Shown here one piece after another: positions 1 to 8,855 of a stretch of 59,672 nt of DNA; positions within the stretch are counted from its first letter, which is position 1; each line of letters opens with the position of its first letter. The position numbers and the translations under genes were made by a program. The notes below the pieces were generated by a model. It was given only the letters and a program-made list of their open reading frames with translations, did no database searches and was not told the DNA's origin. This DNA is from Pseudaquidulcibacter sp964443435 (GTDB taxonomy: Bacteria; Pseudomonadota; Alphaproteobacteria; Caulobacterales; Aquidulcibacteraceae), in contig CAYUCW010000008.1 of assembly GCA_964443435.1 (NCBI GenBank), positions 1 to 59,672 on the forward strand, read 5' to 3'.

Positions 1-393
1 CCGGCCTTTATGAAACTTGCCAAGGCGGCGGCAAAGCATCTTAAAATCGAAGATGAAATGTTAAAACGTCCATTAAATGTTGGTTTTTCGGGCGGTGAGA
101 AAAAGCGTATGGAAATTTTCCAAATGATGCTTCTTGAGCCTTCATTTATGATTTTAGATGAAACCGATTCTGGTCTGGATATTGATGCGCTTCGGATTGT
201 TTCTGATGGTGTAAATTATTTAAGAAGCCCAAATCGCGGCATGCTCGTGATTACTCATTATCAACGACTTTTGGACTATATTAAGCCCGATGTAATCCAT
301 ATTCTTGTGAATGGCCGTATTGTTGAATCAGGTGACGCAAGCCTTGCACTAGAGCTTGAAAAATCTGGCTATGATAGGTTTGAGGCGGCATAA
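1..393 (+). CDS. sufC: SufC, Fe-S assembly ATPase (5' end missing)
   Basis: This is the C-terminal half of the ABC-type ATPase of the SUF iron-sulfur scaffold, which energises the SufBCD complex in the cytoplasm. The frame is open from base 1, so the gene enters from outside the window and the ATG at 10 is internal. Visible are the ABC signature (FSGGEKKR), the Walker B segment (FMILDETDSGLD) and the switch histidine (VITHYQ). The stop overlaps the sufD start by one base (TAATG), implying translational coupling. sufB is expected just upstream but cannot be seen. The family call is very secure. Confidence 0.97.
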   Translation, partial: PAFMKLAKAAAKHLKIEDEMLKRPLNVGFSGGEKKRMEIFQMMLLEPSFMILDETDSGLDIDALRIVSDGVNYLRSPNRGMLVITHYQRLLDYIKPDVIHILVNGRIVESGDASLALELEKSGYDRFEAA

Positions 394-1424
394 TGAGCGC
401 TCTTTTTGAAAATTTTGCAAAAAATGAAATTGGCACCAAAGCCAAAGAATATTTCCTGCAAAATGGATTACCTAATAAAAGCAATGAAGACTTTCATTAT
501 ACCGATTTATCGCATGGTTTTGCGGTTGATATTGAATTTGGAACGTCAGTATTAAATATATCAGGCGCAGATTTTAAAGATGCCAAAATTGAAAATGCTA
601 ATGGAATTGGGCTTGTAACTTCTGGCCTTGCAAAAAATATAAAACAAATTGATATTTCGTCCGATAATAATAAAATTATTATTGATGCAGAAGGTCAAAA
701 TGCAATTATTATCAATGCTTTAGAAAATTCAAATTCTGAAATCTATATTAATAATAAAGCAAATATATTCAATAGCTTATATATAATTGTTAACGCGAAT
801 TATAAAGCAAATCTAAAGCTTATTTTTCAAAATTCCAATGAATTTCTGCTTAATACAATTATCATTAATCAAGATGCGGATTCCGAAGTTTCATTTTTCG
901 GGCTTTATAATGGCGGCGAATTAAACCGAACTGATTTAACTTTTAATTTGAATGGTGAATTTGCTAAGGCAAATATTAATGCGGCTTATTTGCTTGATAA
1001 AGCTCAAAATGATTTCACAAGCCTTGTAAATCACAATGCACCAAACTGCAGCACAAGCGAAACAGTGCGCGGTATTGTTAATAAAAGCGCGGTAGCGGTA
1101 TTCCAAGGCAAAATTCTTGTTAATCGTATCGCCCAAAAAACAAATGCAAATATGGAACATAGGGGCATAATGCTCGAAGATGGCGCAAAAATTAACGCCA
1201 AACCAGGGCTTGAAATTTATGCCGATGATGTTGAGTGTTCTCATGGTAATACAATTGGCGCGCTTGACGATTCAGCGCTTTTTTACATGCAATCGCGCGG
1301 CATAAGCAAAGCCAAAGCTAAAGCAATACTTACCGAAGCATTCATAGCTAAGGTGTTCGATGATTTGGATAATGATGAATTAAAACAAACTATCACGAAT
1401 AAATTAGAGGACATGATTAAATGA
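393..1424 (+). CDS. sufD: SufD, Fe-S cluster scaffold subunit
   Basis: SufD pairs with SufB and SufC to form the scaffold on which Fe-S clusters are built. The protein has 343 residues, shorter than E. coli SufD (about 420), with the N-terminal region reduced. The C-terminal beta-helix and the conserved segment ECSHGNTIGALDD are intact (Cys282, His284), and the family's helical tail follows. The middle is very rich in Asn and Ile, as expected for an AT-rich genome. It overlaps sufC by one base and sufS by four (ATGA). The family call is secure; the short N-terminus is the only oddity. Confidence 0.95.
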   Translation: MSALFENFAKNEIGTKAKEYFLQNGLPNKSNEDFHYTDLSHGFAVDIEFGTSVLNISGADFKDAKIENANGIGLVTSGLAKNIKQIDISSDNNKIIIDAEGQNAIIINALENSNSEIYINNKANIFNSLYIIVNANYKANLKLIFQNSNEFLLNTIIINQDADSEVSFFGLYNGGELNRTDLTFNLNGEFAKANINAAYLLDKAQNDFTSLVNHNAPNCSTSETVRGIVNKSAVAVFQGKILVNRIAQKTNANMEHRGIMLEDGAKINAKPGLEIYADDVECSHGNTIGALDDSALFYMQSRGISKAKAKAILTEAFIAKVFDDLDNDELKQTITNKLEDMIK

Positions 1425-2635
1425 CCTTTGATATAAATACGCTTCGTTCTGAATTTCCTATTTTATCGCGTAAGATACATGGAAATCCATTAATTTATTT
1501 AGATTCGGGGGCATCAGCGCAAAAGCCCGAAGCAGTAATAAGTGCCATGAGTGATTTTATGCGCACTTCATATTCTAATGTTCACCGTGGTTTGCATACG
1601 CTTTCTAATGAATCAACAAATGCATTTGAAGCTGCGCGTAAAACTATTGCCGATTTTATTAATGCGCAAGAACATGAAATTGTTTTCACCAAAAGCGCAA
1701 CGGAAAGCCTTAATCTTTTAAGTCATAGTTTGGGGCAATCTCTTAAATCTGGCGATGAAATAATCATCACAGAGCTTGAGCATCACGCCAATATTGTTCC
1801 GTGGCAAATGCTTGCTACTAAAATTGGAATTATTGTAAAATGGGCTCAAATTAATGATGATGGTAGCCTTAATCTTGAACATTTAAAATCACTTATTAAT
1901 TCGCGCACTAAAATCATTTCTGTGGCACATATTTCCAATGTCCTAGGCACAAGACTTCCGGTTAAAGAAATCGCCGCCCTTGCACATGAAAATGGCGCGA
2001 TTTGTATTATTGATGGTTCTCAAGGAATTGTTCATGAAATTGTCGATGTAAAAGATCTAGATTGTGATTTTTATATATTTTCTGGTCATAAACTTTACGG
2101 CCCTACTGGTATTGGTATTGTTTATGGAAAATCTGAAAACTGGAGTAAGCTCCCGCCATTTTTAGGTGGTGGTGAAATGATAGAAAGCGTTTCAAAATCG
2201 GGTGTAACTTTTAACGATCCACCATTCAGATTTGAAGCAGGAACGCCTGCAATTACAGAGGCCGTTGGCCTTGATGCCGCTATAAAATGGCTTAATGGCT
2301 ATGATAGAAATGATTTAAACAAGCACGAAGATGAATTATTAATTCATGCCAATGAAGAATTGCGCAAAAGAAATAATATAAAAATCCTTGGAACAACAGC
2401 AACCAAAGCACCAATTATAAGCTTTGCGATTGATGGCATTCATCCACATGATTTATCTCAAATCCTTGATAGATATGGCGTAGCAATAAGGGCAGGGCAT
2501 CATTGTGCCCAACCATTAATGACACGGCTTGGGGTTAATGCCTCGGCGCGCGCAAGTTTTGGTGTTTATAATACACATGAAGAGGTCGAAGGCTTTGTCA
2601 AAGCCCTTGATAAAGCAATAGAATTTCTTACTTAA
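1421..2635 (+). CDS. sufS: SufS cysteine desulfurase
   Basis: A group II PLP-dependent cysteine desulfurase that takes sulfur from L-cysteine for the SufBCD scaffold. The PLP lysine is Lys224 in SGHKLYGP, the active cysteine is Cys362 in RAGHHCAQP, and the length (404) is normal. It starts inside the end of sufD (ATGA overlap) and its stop overlaps the sufT start by one base, so it belongs to one operon. No sufE or sufU sulfur-acceptor gene is seen in the window. Confidence 0.97.
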   Translation: MTFDINTLRSEFPILSRKIHGNPLIYLDSGASAQKPEAVISAMSDFMRTSYSNVHRGLHTLSNESTNAFEAARKTIADFINAQEHEIVFTKSATESLNLLSHSLGQSLKSGDEIIITELEHHANIVPWQMLATKIGIIVKWAQINDDGSLNLEHLKSLINSRTKIISVAHISNVLGTRLPVKEIAALAHENGAICIIDGSQGIVHEIVDVKDLDCDFYIFSGHKLYGPTGIGIVYGKSENWSKLPPFLGGGEMIESVSKSGVTFNDPPFRFEAGTPAITEAVGLDAAIKWLNGYDRNDLNKHEDELLIHANEELRKRNNIKILGTTATKAPIISFAIDGIHPHDLSQILDRYGVAIRAGHHCAQPLMTRLGVNASARASFGVYNTHEEVEGFVKALDKAIEFLT

Positions 2636-2997
2636 TGGATATGGTAATGATAGTCGAAGATAAAATTTGGGATTATACTGACGAAGAAGTCAAAGAGCGT
2701 ATTACTCTTGAATTAGTTAATGCGTTTAAGACGGTTTATGACCCTGAAATCCCAGTTGATGTTTATGAGCTTGGTTTGATTTATAAAGCCGACCTAAGCG
2801 AAGAAGGTCATGTTGACATTACTATGACTTTGACTGCGCCTGCATGCCCCGCGGCTGAGATTATTCCGGCGCAGATCGAAGAGGCCGCGCTTACGGTTGA
2901 TGGGGTAAAATCAGCCAAAGCAATTATTACTTTTGATCCACCTTGGACAAAAGCAAATATGTCCGATGAAGCCAAATTAGTTTTAAATATGTTCTGA
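2635..2997 (+). CDS. sufT: SufT, MIP18/DUF59 Fe-S maturation protein
   Basis: A 120-residue protein of the DUF59/MIP18 family that helps mature Fe-S proteins. The family motif DPEIPVDVYELGLIY lies at residues 36-50 and the conserved cysteine is Cys71 (TAPACPAAE). The start chosen overlaps the sufS stop (TAATG); in-frame ATGs at 2641 and 2647 are alternatives and would cost two or four residues. Its position between sufS and the A-type carrier is usual for alphaproteobacterial suf operons. Confidence 0.93.
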   Translation: MDMVMIVEDKIWDYTDEEVKERITLELVNAFKTVYDPEIPVDVYELGLIYKADLSEEGHVDITMTLTAPACPAAEIIPAQIEEAALTVDGVKSAKAIITFDPPWTKANMSDEAKLVLNMF

Positions 2998-3004
2998 GGA
3001 AAAA

Positions 3005-3361
3005 ATGGAAAGACGCCCACGCCCAAAAATTGTTACACTTTCTGATGATGCCGCAGTGCGTATCAAAGAAATAATAGATAATGGCGAAAAAGAATATCTT
3101 AAAATTGGCGTTAAAAATGGCGGCTGTGCTGGTATGGAATATACTATGGAATATGCCGATGAACCTGAAAAATACGACGAACTTATTGAAGATAAAGGCG
3201 TGAAAATTATTGTTTCCGCCAATGCAGTTTTATTTTTAATTGGAACAGAAATTAATATTGAAACTAATAAGTTTCATTCAAAATTTGTCTTTAGAAACCC
3301 TAATCAAACTGATGCTTGTGGCTGTGGTGAAAGCGTGACTATTGTCCCTGCGAGCTTATAG
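3005..3361 (+). CDS. sufA: SufA/IscA-type Fe-S carrier
   Basis: An A-type carrier that receives clusters from SufBCD and passes them to target proteins. The three cluster-binding cysteines are present: Cys41 in GGCAGMEY, and Cys105 and Cys107 in DACGCGES. A GAGGAAAAA Shine-Dalgarno precedes the ATG. It is the last gene of the suf operon and its 3' end runs 23 bases into the end of ada on the other strand. It could equally be named erpA- or iscA-like; context favours sufA. Confidence 0.92.
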   Translation: MERRPRPKIVTLSDDAAVRIKEIIDNGEKEYLKIGVKNGGCAGMEYTMEYADEPEKYDELIEDKGVKIIVSANAVLFLIGTEINIETNKFHSKFVFRNPNQTDACGCGESVTIVPASL

Positions 3362-4388
3362 TTTTTTCATGCCGCAAAAGCCATTCTTTGCGCCATAATT
3401 TTCCGGCATACCCTGTTAAACTTCCGTCTGAACCGATTATTCTATGGCACGGAATTATAACGGCAATTTGATTTTTACCATTGGCATTTGCCACCGCACG
3501 AACCGCTGATTCTTTACCCAATAAAATTGCTTGCTCTTTATAGCTTCTTGTAGTGCCATATGGCACATTTTGTAATTCAGCCCAAACGGATTTCTCAAAA
3601 ATGCTTCCAGTTTGTACTAATGGAATTGTAAATTTTCTAAGTTTTCCTTTAAAATAATCATTTAATTCTAGCTTTGTTTTATCAAGAATTTCATGCTCTC
3701 GAAAAACAATTGAATATTTCTTTTTAAGATTTTCTAACTCCCTTGGAAGGCCTTTTCTTTCGGCAAACTCAAGCAAATATAATCCTTCATTTGATGCGAC
3801 CGCAATCATTGCACCAATTGGCGTATCTATCCATCCTGCGCTTAAAATTGGTTTTGCTTTTATGTCTTTGGGTGAATTGCCAATTTGCTTTTTGATTGCA
3901 TCAATGAAACCGCTTGGCGATTCATAACCTGCATCAAGCTGTGCTTCTATTATTTTTGCACCATTTTCTATATTATCGATGACGGCACCAAGCCTATTTT
4001 GTCTTGCATATGCAATAAAACTTTGACCAAAATCTTTTTGAAAAGCGCGTCTTGCCACATCTGGATTTATACCAAGCTTGATTAAATCTTCACCGCGCCA
4101 AATACGATTTGGAAAGGCTTCAAGATGGTTTAAAATCTTAAGGGTAATATTACTTAATTGAGTTGCTTTATCAGGTTTACAGCGTTTACAAGCTCTAAAA
4201 CCCATATTTATAGCGTCTTGTATAGAAGAAACAAATTCAATATTAGATTCTAATGGTTTTCTTGCGCTACATGAAAGCTTGCAATAAATATTCGTAGTTT
4301 TAACGCATACGAAAACCAGACCATCATAGGAATTATCACGGGTAAGAAGTGCATTATAAAGCTTATTTTTATTTGTAAGGTCAATCAT
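3339..4388 (-). CDS. ada: Ada, adaptive-response regulator and O6-methylguanine methyltransferase
   Basis: Ada repairs alkylated DNA by taking methyl groups onto its own cysteines and then activates repair genes. The domains are in the usual order: an N-terminal zinc-binding, phosphotriester-repair domain (Cys36, Cys40, Cys67, Cys70), a short AraC-like helix-turn-helix (about 80-175), and the methyltransferase domain with the PCHR box (nucleophile Cys314). Length (349) is normal. It converges on the suf operon with a 23-base overlap of coding ends. No alkB or alkA lies next to it. Confidence 0.95.
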   Translation of the reverse strand: MIDLTNKNKLYNALLTRDNSYDGLVFVCVKTTNIYCKLSCSARKPLESNIEFVSSIQDAINMGFRACKRCKPDKATQLSNITLKILNHLEAFPNRIWRGEDLIKLGINPDVARRAFQKDFGQSFIAYARQNRLGAVIDNIENGAKIIEAQLDAGYESPSGFIDAIKKQIGNSPKDIKAKPILSAGWIDTPIGAMIAVASNEGLYLLEFAERKGLPRELENLKKKYSIVFREHEILDKTKLELNDYFKGKLRKFTIPLVQTGSIFEKSVWAELQNVPYGTTRSYKEQAILLGKESAVRAVANANGKNQIAVIIPCHRIIGSDGSLTGYAGKLWRKEWLLRHEKTISSQGQ

Positions 4389-4437
4389 AGCTTCATAATA
4401 ATTAAATTAGAAAATTATGATACCGAATTTCAGACTT

Positions 4438-5025
4438 TTAATTTAGTACTAGTTTATCGATTTTTTTCATTCTTCGGGTTTCGCAATCTCTTAATTGATT
4501 ATCATAAGTTTGGGCCTGCAATTCAACGCGCTTAGCAATATTTAAAAGCCAAGACTTTGAATTATAAGTCCCTCTTTTAAATCCTGCCGGTCCTTCATGA
4601 TATGCAAGATACAGATTTTTAGGATTGGTTTTTGAAATTCCTGTTGTTTTTGAAATATGATCTAAATACCAACCAATGAAATCGGCAGAATCCCTAAATT
4701 TTTTGCGCTTTGCGCTTCCACGTGATTTTTCATATTGTGCCCAAGTGCCATTAAGTGCTTGCGAATAACCATAGGCCGAAGATAATAAATTTCCGTCTTT
4801 ATCTTTTGGTCTTGCGTCATGCCTAAAGCTTGATTCTTGTTTTATAAATGCCAAAATTATTCCAGGGCTTATGCGCCATTCTTTTGAAGCATCAAATATA
4901 TCATCTTCCCAAGCTTTTCTTTCATCAATTATATTGCAAGCATTAGCAATATTTTTAGGTGGCGCAGTTTTAACACTTGCACACGAAAAAAGAAAAAATG
5001 GTAAGCATAGTAAAAAATAACGCAT
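4438..5025 (-). CDS. Lytic transglycosylase-like lipoprotein
   Basis: A 195-residue cell-wall hydrolase of the lysozyme-like (SLT) fold, predicted to cut peptidoglycan in the periplasm. The N-terminus is a lipoprotein signal with a lipobox-like LFSC (Cys15). Glu64 in KQESSF fits the catalytic glutamate, followed by the family features AYGYSQ and LAYHEGP. No strong Shine-Dalgarno precedes the ATG. It lies 49 bases downstream of ada on the same strand. The fold call is good; the exact transglycosylase class is not determined. Confidence 0.85.
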   Translation of the reverse strand: MRYFLLCLPFFLFSCASVKTAPPKNIANACNIIDERKAWEDDIFDASKEWRISPGIILAFIKQESSFRHDARPKDKDGNLLSSAYGYSQALNGTWAQYEKSRGSAKRKKFRDSADFIGWYLDHISKTTGISKTNPKNLYLAYHEGPAGFKRGTYNSKSWLLNIAKRVELQAQTYDNQLRDCETRRMKKIDKLVLN

Positions 5026-5073
5026 AATTTATTATAAAAATAAAAAATGAATATTTTGCAAAAATTGAAAAGG

Positions 5074-5174
5074 GCAGGTGATAATTAAATGAGGCATATT
5101 TAATCACCACCTGCATAATTTAATTAAGATAGATCCAAATTAAATTATAGTTTCCAGCGGTGCCACACAGTGGC
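5074..5174. other. Cluster of three hairpins, possible structured RNA
   Basis: The spacer between the transglycosylase gene and the glnA terminator holds three inverted repeats in about 100 bases. 5074-5090 pairs with 5098-5114: 17 positions with two mismatches and a seven-base loop. 5115-5125 pairs perfectly with 5138-5148 over 11 bp. GCCAC at 5162-5166 pairs with GTGGC at 5170-5174. The glnA terminator follows at 5227-5248 and could also end a plus-strand transcript. No known RNA family is recognised, so function and strand are open. Confidence 0.4.
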
Positions 5175-5220
5175 GAATCAATAATTACTTTACTTTAAGT
5201 AGAGTTTCAAGGGTAAAAAT

Positions 5221-5248
5221 AAAAAAAGCCCGCTATTTCTAGCGGGCT
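5221..5248 (-). terminator. Intrinsic terminator of glnBA
   Basis: Read on the minus strand, the perfect 8-bp stem AGCCCGCT/AGCGGGCT (5241-5248 with 5227-5234, six-base loop) is followed by a run of seven T. It lies 20 bases after the glnA stop. Confidence 0.9.
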
Positions 5249-5268
5249 TCTTATAAATATACAAAATA

Positions 5269-6678
5269 TTATTTTGCGTAATACATATCAAATTCAACTG
5301 GGTGAGGGTGAAGGTTAAGACGATCAACTTCCTCACGTTTTAATTCAATATAAGCATCAATGAAATCATCATCCATAACGCCGCCTTTTTTCAAGAAGTC
5401 GCGATTTTTATCAAGATTATCAAGTGCTTCTGCTAATGAAGCAGATACAGTTGGAACACCTTTAAGCTCTTCTGGAGGAAGTGAGTAAAGATCTTTATCG
5501 AATGCTTCACCTGGATCAATTTTATTAGCAATACCGTCAAGACCAGCCATAAGAAGTGCTGTAAATGTAAGATACATGTTACCGATTGCATCTGGGAATC
5601 TTGCTTCAAGACGTTTTGCTTTAGGTGAAGTAGAATAAGGGATACGGATTGAAGCCGAACGGTTACGTGCAGAATAAGCAAGCAATACTGGTGCTTCATA
5701 ACCTGGTACTAGTCTTTTGTAAGAGTTAGTAGAAGAGTTAGAGAAAGCATTAATTGCTTTTGCGTGCTTAATAATGCCGCCAATATACCATAAGCATTCT
5801 TGAGAAAGATCAGCATATTTATCACCAGCAAAAACAGGCTTACCATCTTTCCAGATTGATTGGTGAACGTGCATACCATTACCATTTTCTTTGAAGAACG
5901 GCTTAGGCATAAATGTAGCTGATTTGCCATAAGCAGCAGCAACATTGTGAGTTACGTATTTATAAAGATTTGTGAAGTCAGCCATTTTAACCAAAGTTTG
6001 GAATTTTAGGCCTAATTCGTGCTGAGCAGGAGAAACTTCATGGTGATGTTTTTCAGGTGAAAGGTTTAATTCTTTCATTACTTGAAGCATTTCGCCACGT
6101 AAGTCTTGGCAAGAATCAACTGGAGGAACTGGGAAATATCCGCCTTTAGGGCCAGGACGTTTACCAAGGTTGCCACCTTCATAAGTTTTATTGCTATTTT
6201 GTGGTAATTCAGTTGAATCAAAAGAGAAACCAGTATTATGTGCGTCAGTTGACCATTTTACATCGTCAAATAAGAAGAATTCAGGTTCTGGACCGAAATA
6301 AACAGTATCACCAACACCAGCAGTCGCAACAAATGCTTCTGCGCGTTTCGCAATACCACGTGAACAACGATTATAAGCTTTTAATGTACCTGGCTCAAGC
6401 ACGTCACAAACGATAGCTAAAGTAGTTTGCTGGAAGAATGGGTCGATAATTACTGAATCAGGGTCTGGCATCATAACCATGTCAGATTCATTAATTGCTT
6501 TCCAACCTGCGATAGATGAACCGTCAAACATAATGCCATCTTCAAGCATATCTGCATCAACTAAATCAACATCATAAGTAATATGGTGAAGTGTACCACG
6601 TCCGTCTGTGAAACGGAAATCTACATATTGTACTTCCTCATCTTTTATTAACTGCAATACTTTATCAAATTTTGACAT
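5269..6678 (-). CDS. glnA: Glutamine synthetase type I
   Basis: GSI-beta glutamine synthetase makes glutamine from glutamate, ammonia and ATP. The start is the ATG at 6678, giving 469 residues (MSKFDKVLQ...). It is preceded by GGAG at proper spacing and matches the usual family length; the upstream in-frame ATG at 6705 would add nine untypical residues. The adenylylation tyrosine is Tyr398 in DLYSLPPEE, so GlnE-type covalent control is expected. glnB lies 52 bases upstream and the pair forms the classic glnBA operon, closed by a strong terminator. Confidence 0.97.
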   Translation of the reverse strand: MSKFDKVLQLIKDEEVQYVDFRFTDGRGTLHHITYDVDLVDADMLEDGIMFDGSSIAGWKAINESDMVMMPDPDSVIIDPFFQQTTLAIVCDVLEPGTLKAYNRCSRGIAKRAEAFVATAGVGDTVYFGPEPEFFLFDDVKWSTDAHNTGFSFDSTELPQNSNKTYEGGNLGKRPGPKGGYFPVPPVDSCQDLRGEMLQVMKELNLSPEKHHHEVSPAQHELGLKFQTLVKMADFTNLYKYVTHNVAAAYGKSATFMPKPFFKENGNGMHVHQSIWKDGKPVFAGDKYADLSQECLWYIGGIIKHAKAINAFSNSSTNSYKRLVPGYEAPVLLAYSARNRSASIRIPYSTSPKAKRLEARFPDAIGNMYLTFTALLMAGLDGIANKIDPGEAFDKDLYSLPPEELKGVPTVSASLAEALDNLDKNRDFLKKGGVMDDDFIDAYIELKREEVDRLNLHPHPVEFDMYYAK

Positions 6679-6730
6679 TACTTTCTCCGTTATTGCGACA
6701 TTCAATCGCGAATATTGCTATTTTAAATAT

Positions 6731-7069
6731 TTAAACTGCAACAGCCCCAGTTTCACCGGTTCGTATTCTTATTACTTGACTTACATCAGAAACGAAAATT
6801 TTACCGTCCCCAATTCTACCAGTTCGCGCAGCATTGACAATTGCTTCAACTGCTGCATCGGCTTGATCATCACTAACTACTAGTTCTAATTTTAGTTTAG
6901 GTAAAAAATCAACTACATATTCAGCGCCACGATAAAGCTCAGTATGACCTTTTTGGCGACCGAAACCTTTTGCTTCAAGAATAGTCATGCCCTGAAGGCC
7001 GATTTCTTGCAATGCTTCTTTAACGTCGTCTAACTTGAATGGCTTAATTATTGCCTCAATTTTTTTCAT
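6731..7069 (-). CDS. glnB: PII nitrogen signal protein GlnB
   Basis: A trimeric PII regulator that senses 2-oxoglutarate and ATP/ADP and controls NtrB and adenylylation of glutamine synthetase. The length is exactly 112. The T-loop carries the uridylylation site Tyr51 (RGAEYVVDF), and the C-terminal signature (GRIGDGKIFV) is intact. GGAG lies close before the ATG. It is the first gene of glnBA. No recognisable -24/-12 promoter was found upstream, which matters given the unusual NtrC at 39832-41232. Confidence 0.96.
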   Translation of the reverse strand: MKKIEAIIKPFKLDDVKEALQEIGLQGMTILEAKGFGRQKGHTELYRGAEYVVDFLPKLKLELVVSDDQADAAVEAIVNAARTGRIGDGKIFVSDVSQVIRIRTGETGAVAV

Positions 7070-7129
7070 ATAAATCTCCGCTAGAACTCATAAAGTACAT
7101 TTCAATTGGTATTTTGCACTAAACGGGTT

Positions 7130-7153
7130 TTAATTCCATAAGCGAGGAATTAA
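7130..7153. promoter_or_regulatory. Inverted repeat upstream of glnBA, possible operator
   Basis: A perfect inverted repeat, TTAATTCC, eight bases, GGAATTAA, lies 61-84 bases before the glnB start. A second, shorter palindrome (TGCAA-T-TTGCA) sits at 7176-7186. Either could be a binding site in the glnB/scoA intergenic region (7070-7327), which otherwise shows only AT-rich sequence. No regulator can be assigned. Confidence 0.3.
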
Positions 7154-7327
7154 ATGCATTTTTTAGAAATACAAGTGCAATTTGCAAGTTTTATATGCAT
7201 TTTGTGTTTATTATTTAATCAATGGGCAAATTTGAAATTTTGACGCTTTATTTGCTAAATATTCAGAACTAATTATATTGCATTGCAGCAATAAATATAT
7301 AATAATATTAATACTAGGGAGTGTAAA

Positions 7328-8032
7328 ATGTCAAAAGTTTACGATAATGCGGATGCAGCGTTAAATGGCTTAATTTTCGATGGCATGACTATTATGTCAG
7401 GTGGTTTCGGGCTTTGCGGCATTCCTGAAAACCTAATAATTGCCCTTAAAAACAGCAATAAGACTAATTTTACCATAATTTCTAATAATGCAGGCGTTGA
7501 TGGTTTTGGGCTTGGAATTTTACTTGAAACAAGGCAAATTAAAAAAATGATTTCGTCTTATGTTGGGGAAAATAAAGAGTTTGAGCGTCAATATATCGCA
7601 GGCGAATTAGAGCTTGAATTTAACCCACAAGGTACACTTGCTGAAAGAATAAGAGCAGGGGGTGCAGGCATTCCAGGTTTTTATACTAAAACAGGTGTTG
7701 GAACTATTGTCGCGGATGGTAAAGAGCATAAAGAATTTGATGGTGAAAACTATATTCTCGAGACCGCTTTAAAGGCAGATCTTACCATCATTAAGGCATG
7801 GAAAGCCGATGAAGAAGGCAATTTACTATATCGAAAAACTGCACGTAATTTTAACCCTATGATGGCAACCGCGGGGAAAGTAACAATCGTAGAGGTAGAA
7901 GAAATTGTTCCCACAGGTTCTTTTAATCCAGATCATATTCATACCCCTGGAATATATATTGATAGGATTATTCAATCTAGTTTTGAAAAACGAATAGAGA
8001 ATATAACTACACGTAAGAAGGAAACCGCATAA
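7328..8032 (+). CDS. scoA: 3-oxoacid CoA-transferase subunit A
   Basis: The alpha subunit of succinyl-CoA:3-ketoacid CoA-transferase, which activates acetoacetate with CoA from succinyl-CoA. It has the glycine-rich family start (SGGFGLCGIPENLI) and 234 residues, normal for a separate A subunit. GGGAG precedes the ATG. Its stop overlaps the scoB start (TAATGG), so the subunits are translationally coupled. It is divergent from glnBA. Substrate preference (acetoacetate or another 3-oxoacid) cannot be decided from sequence. Confidence 0.94.
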   Translation: MSKVYDNADAALNGLIFDGMTIMSGGFGLCGIPENLIIALKNSNKTNFTIISNNAGVDGFGLGILLETRQIKKMISSYVGENKEFERQYIAGELELEFNPQGTLAERIRAGGAGIPGFYTKTGVGTIVADGKEHKEFDGENYILETALKADLTIIKAWKADEEGNLLYRKTARNFNPMMATAGKVTIVEVEEIVPTGSFNPDHIHTPGIYIDRIIQSSFEKRIENITTRKKETA

Positions 8033-8676
8033 TGGCTTGGAATAGAGATGAAATTGCAAAACGTGCGGCAAAAGAATTACGTGATGGTTTTTATGTTAAT
8101 CTAGGAATTGGCATTCCTACAATGGTAGCAAATCATATTCCCGAGGGAATGAAAGTTATATTGCAATCGGAAAATGGCATGCTTGGCATGGGGCCATTTC
8201 CATTTGAAGAAGATATTGATGCTGATTTAATAAATGCAGGCAAACAAACAATAACCGAACTTGCACATACTTCTTATTTCTCATCTTCAGATAGTTTTGC
8301 AATGATACGCGGCGGCCATATTAATCTTTCAATTTTAGGAGCAATGGAGGTTTCTGAAAAAGGGGATCTTGCAAATTGGATGGTTCCTGGAAAAATGGTA
8401 AAAGGTATGGGCGGCGCAATGGATTTGGTCGCAGGCGTTAAAAAATGCGTTGTCGTTATGGACCATTGTGCAAAGGACGGTAGCTCTAAACTTTTAAAGA
8501 AATGTCATTTACCTCTTACTGGGATTAATGTTGTTGATTTAGTGATTACCGATCTAGCAGTTTTTGAAATCGATAAAAAAGGCCATAAACCAATGACTTT
8601 AATTGAACTTGCAAAAGGAGTTCATCTTGATGAAGTTATTGCAAAAACTGAAGCAAGCTTTGATGTGAAGCTATAA
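8032..8676 (+). CDS. scoB: 3-oxoacid CoA-transferase subunit B
   Basis: The beta subunit of the same enzyme, carrying the catalytic glutamate that forms the CoA thioester: Glu47 in QSENGMLG. Length (214) is normal. It overlaps scoA by one base. After it comes a 179-base AT-rich spacer before the TonB receptor, with a direct repeat of ATGCATTATT but no clear terminator. Confidence 0.94.
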   Translation: MAWNRDEIAKRAAKELRDGFYVNLGIGIPTMVANHIPEGMKVILQSENGMLGMGPFPFEEDIDADLINAGKQTITELAHTSYFSSSDSFAMIRGGHINLSILGAMEVSEKGDLANWMVPGKMVKGMGGAMDLVAGVKKCVVVMDHCAKDGSSKLLKKCHLPLTGINVVDLVITDLAVFEIDKKGHKPMTLIELAKGVHLDEVIAKTEASFDVKL

Positions 8677-8855
8677 ATTCTAAATATTTTGATATAACAC
8701 AGATAATTAATTGCTATAACAATTGGCATTTATGCATTATTATTAATTATTGTAAATAAAATGCATTATTTAATTTTTATCAGTATTGCCAAGTCACTTT
8801 AATTATATACTCATATTACAAGAAATTTAATTTCACTAATGCAAGAGGATATAAT

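Noticed and set aside
5433..5945. Overlapping reading frames inside glnA
   Set aside because: They are Leu-rich alternate frames of a well-conserved gene with no family resemblance.
7070..7200. Sigma54 promoter for glnBA
   Set aside because: Searching for GG and GC at the -24/-12 spacing on the minus strand gave no acceptable match.
8677..8855. ATGCATTATT direct repeat before the TonB receptor as an operator
   Set aside because: ATGCAT-like words are frequent in this AT-rich sequence, including upstream of glnB; no symmetry or spacing supports a site.
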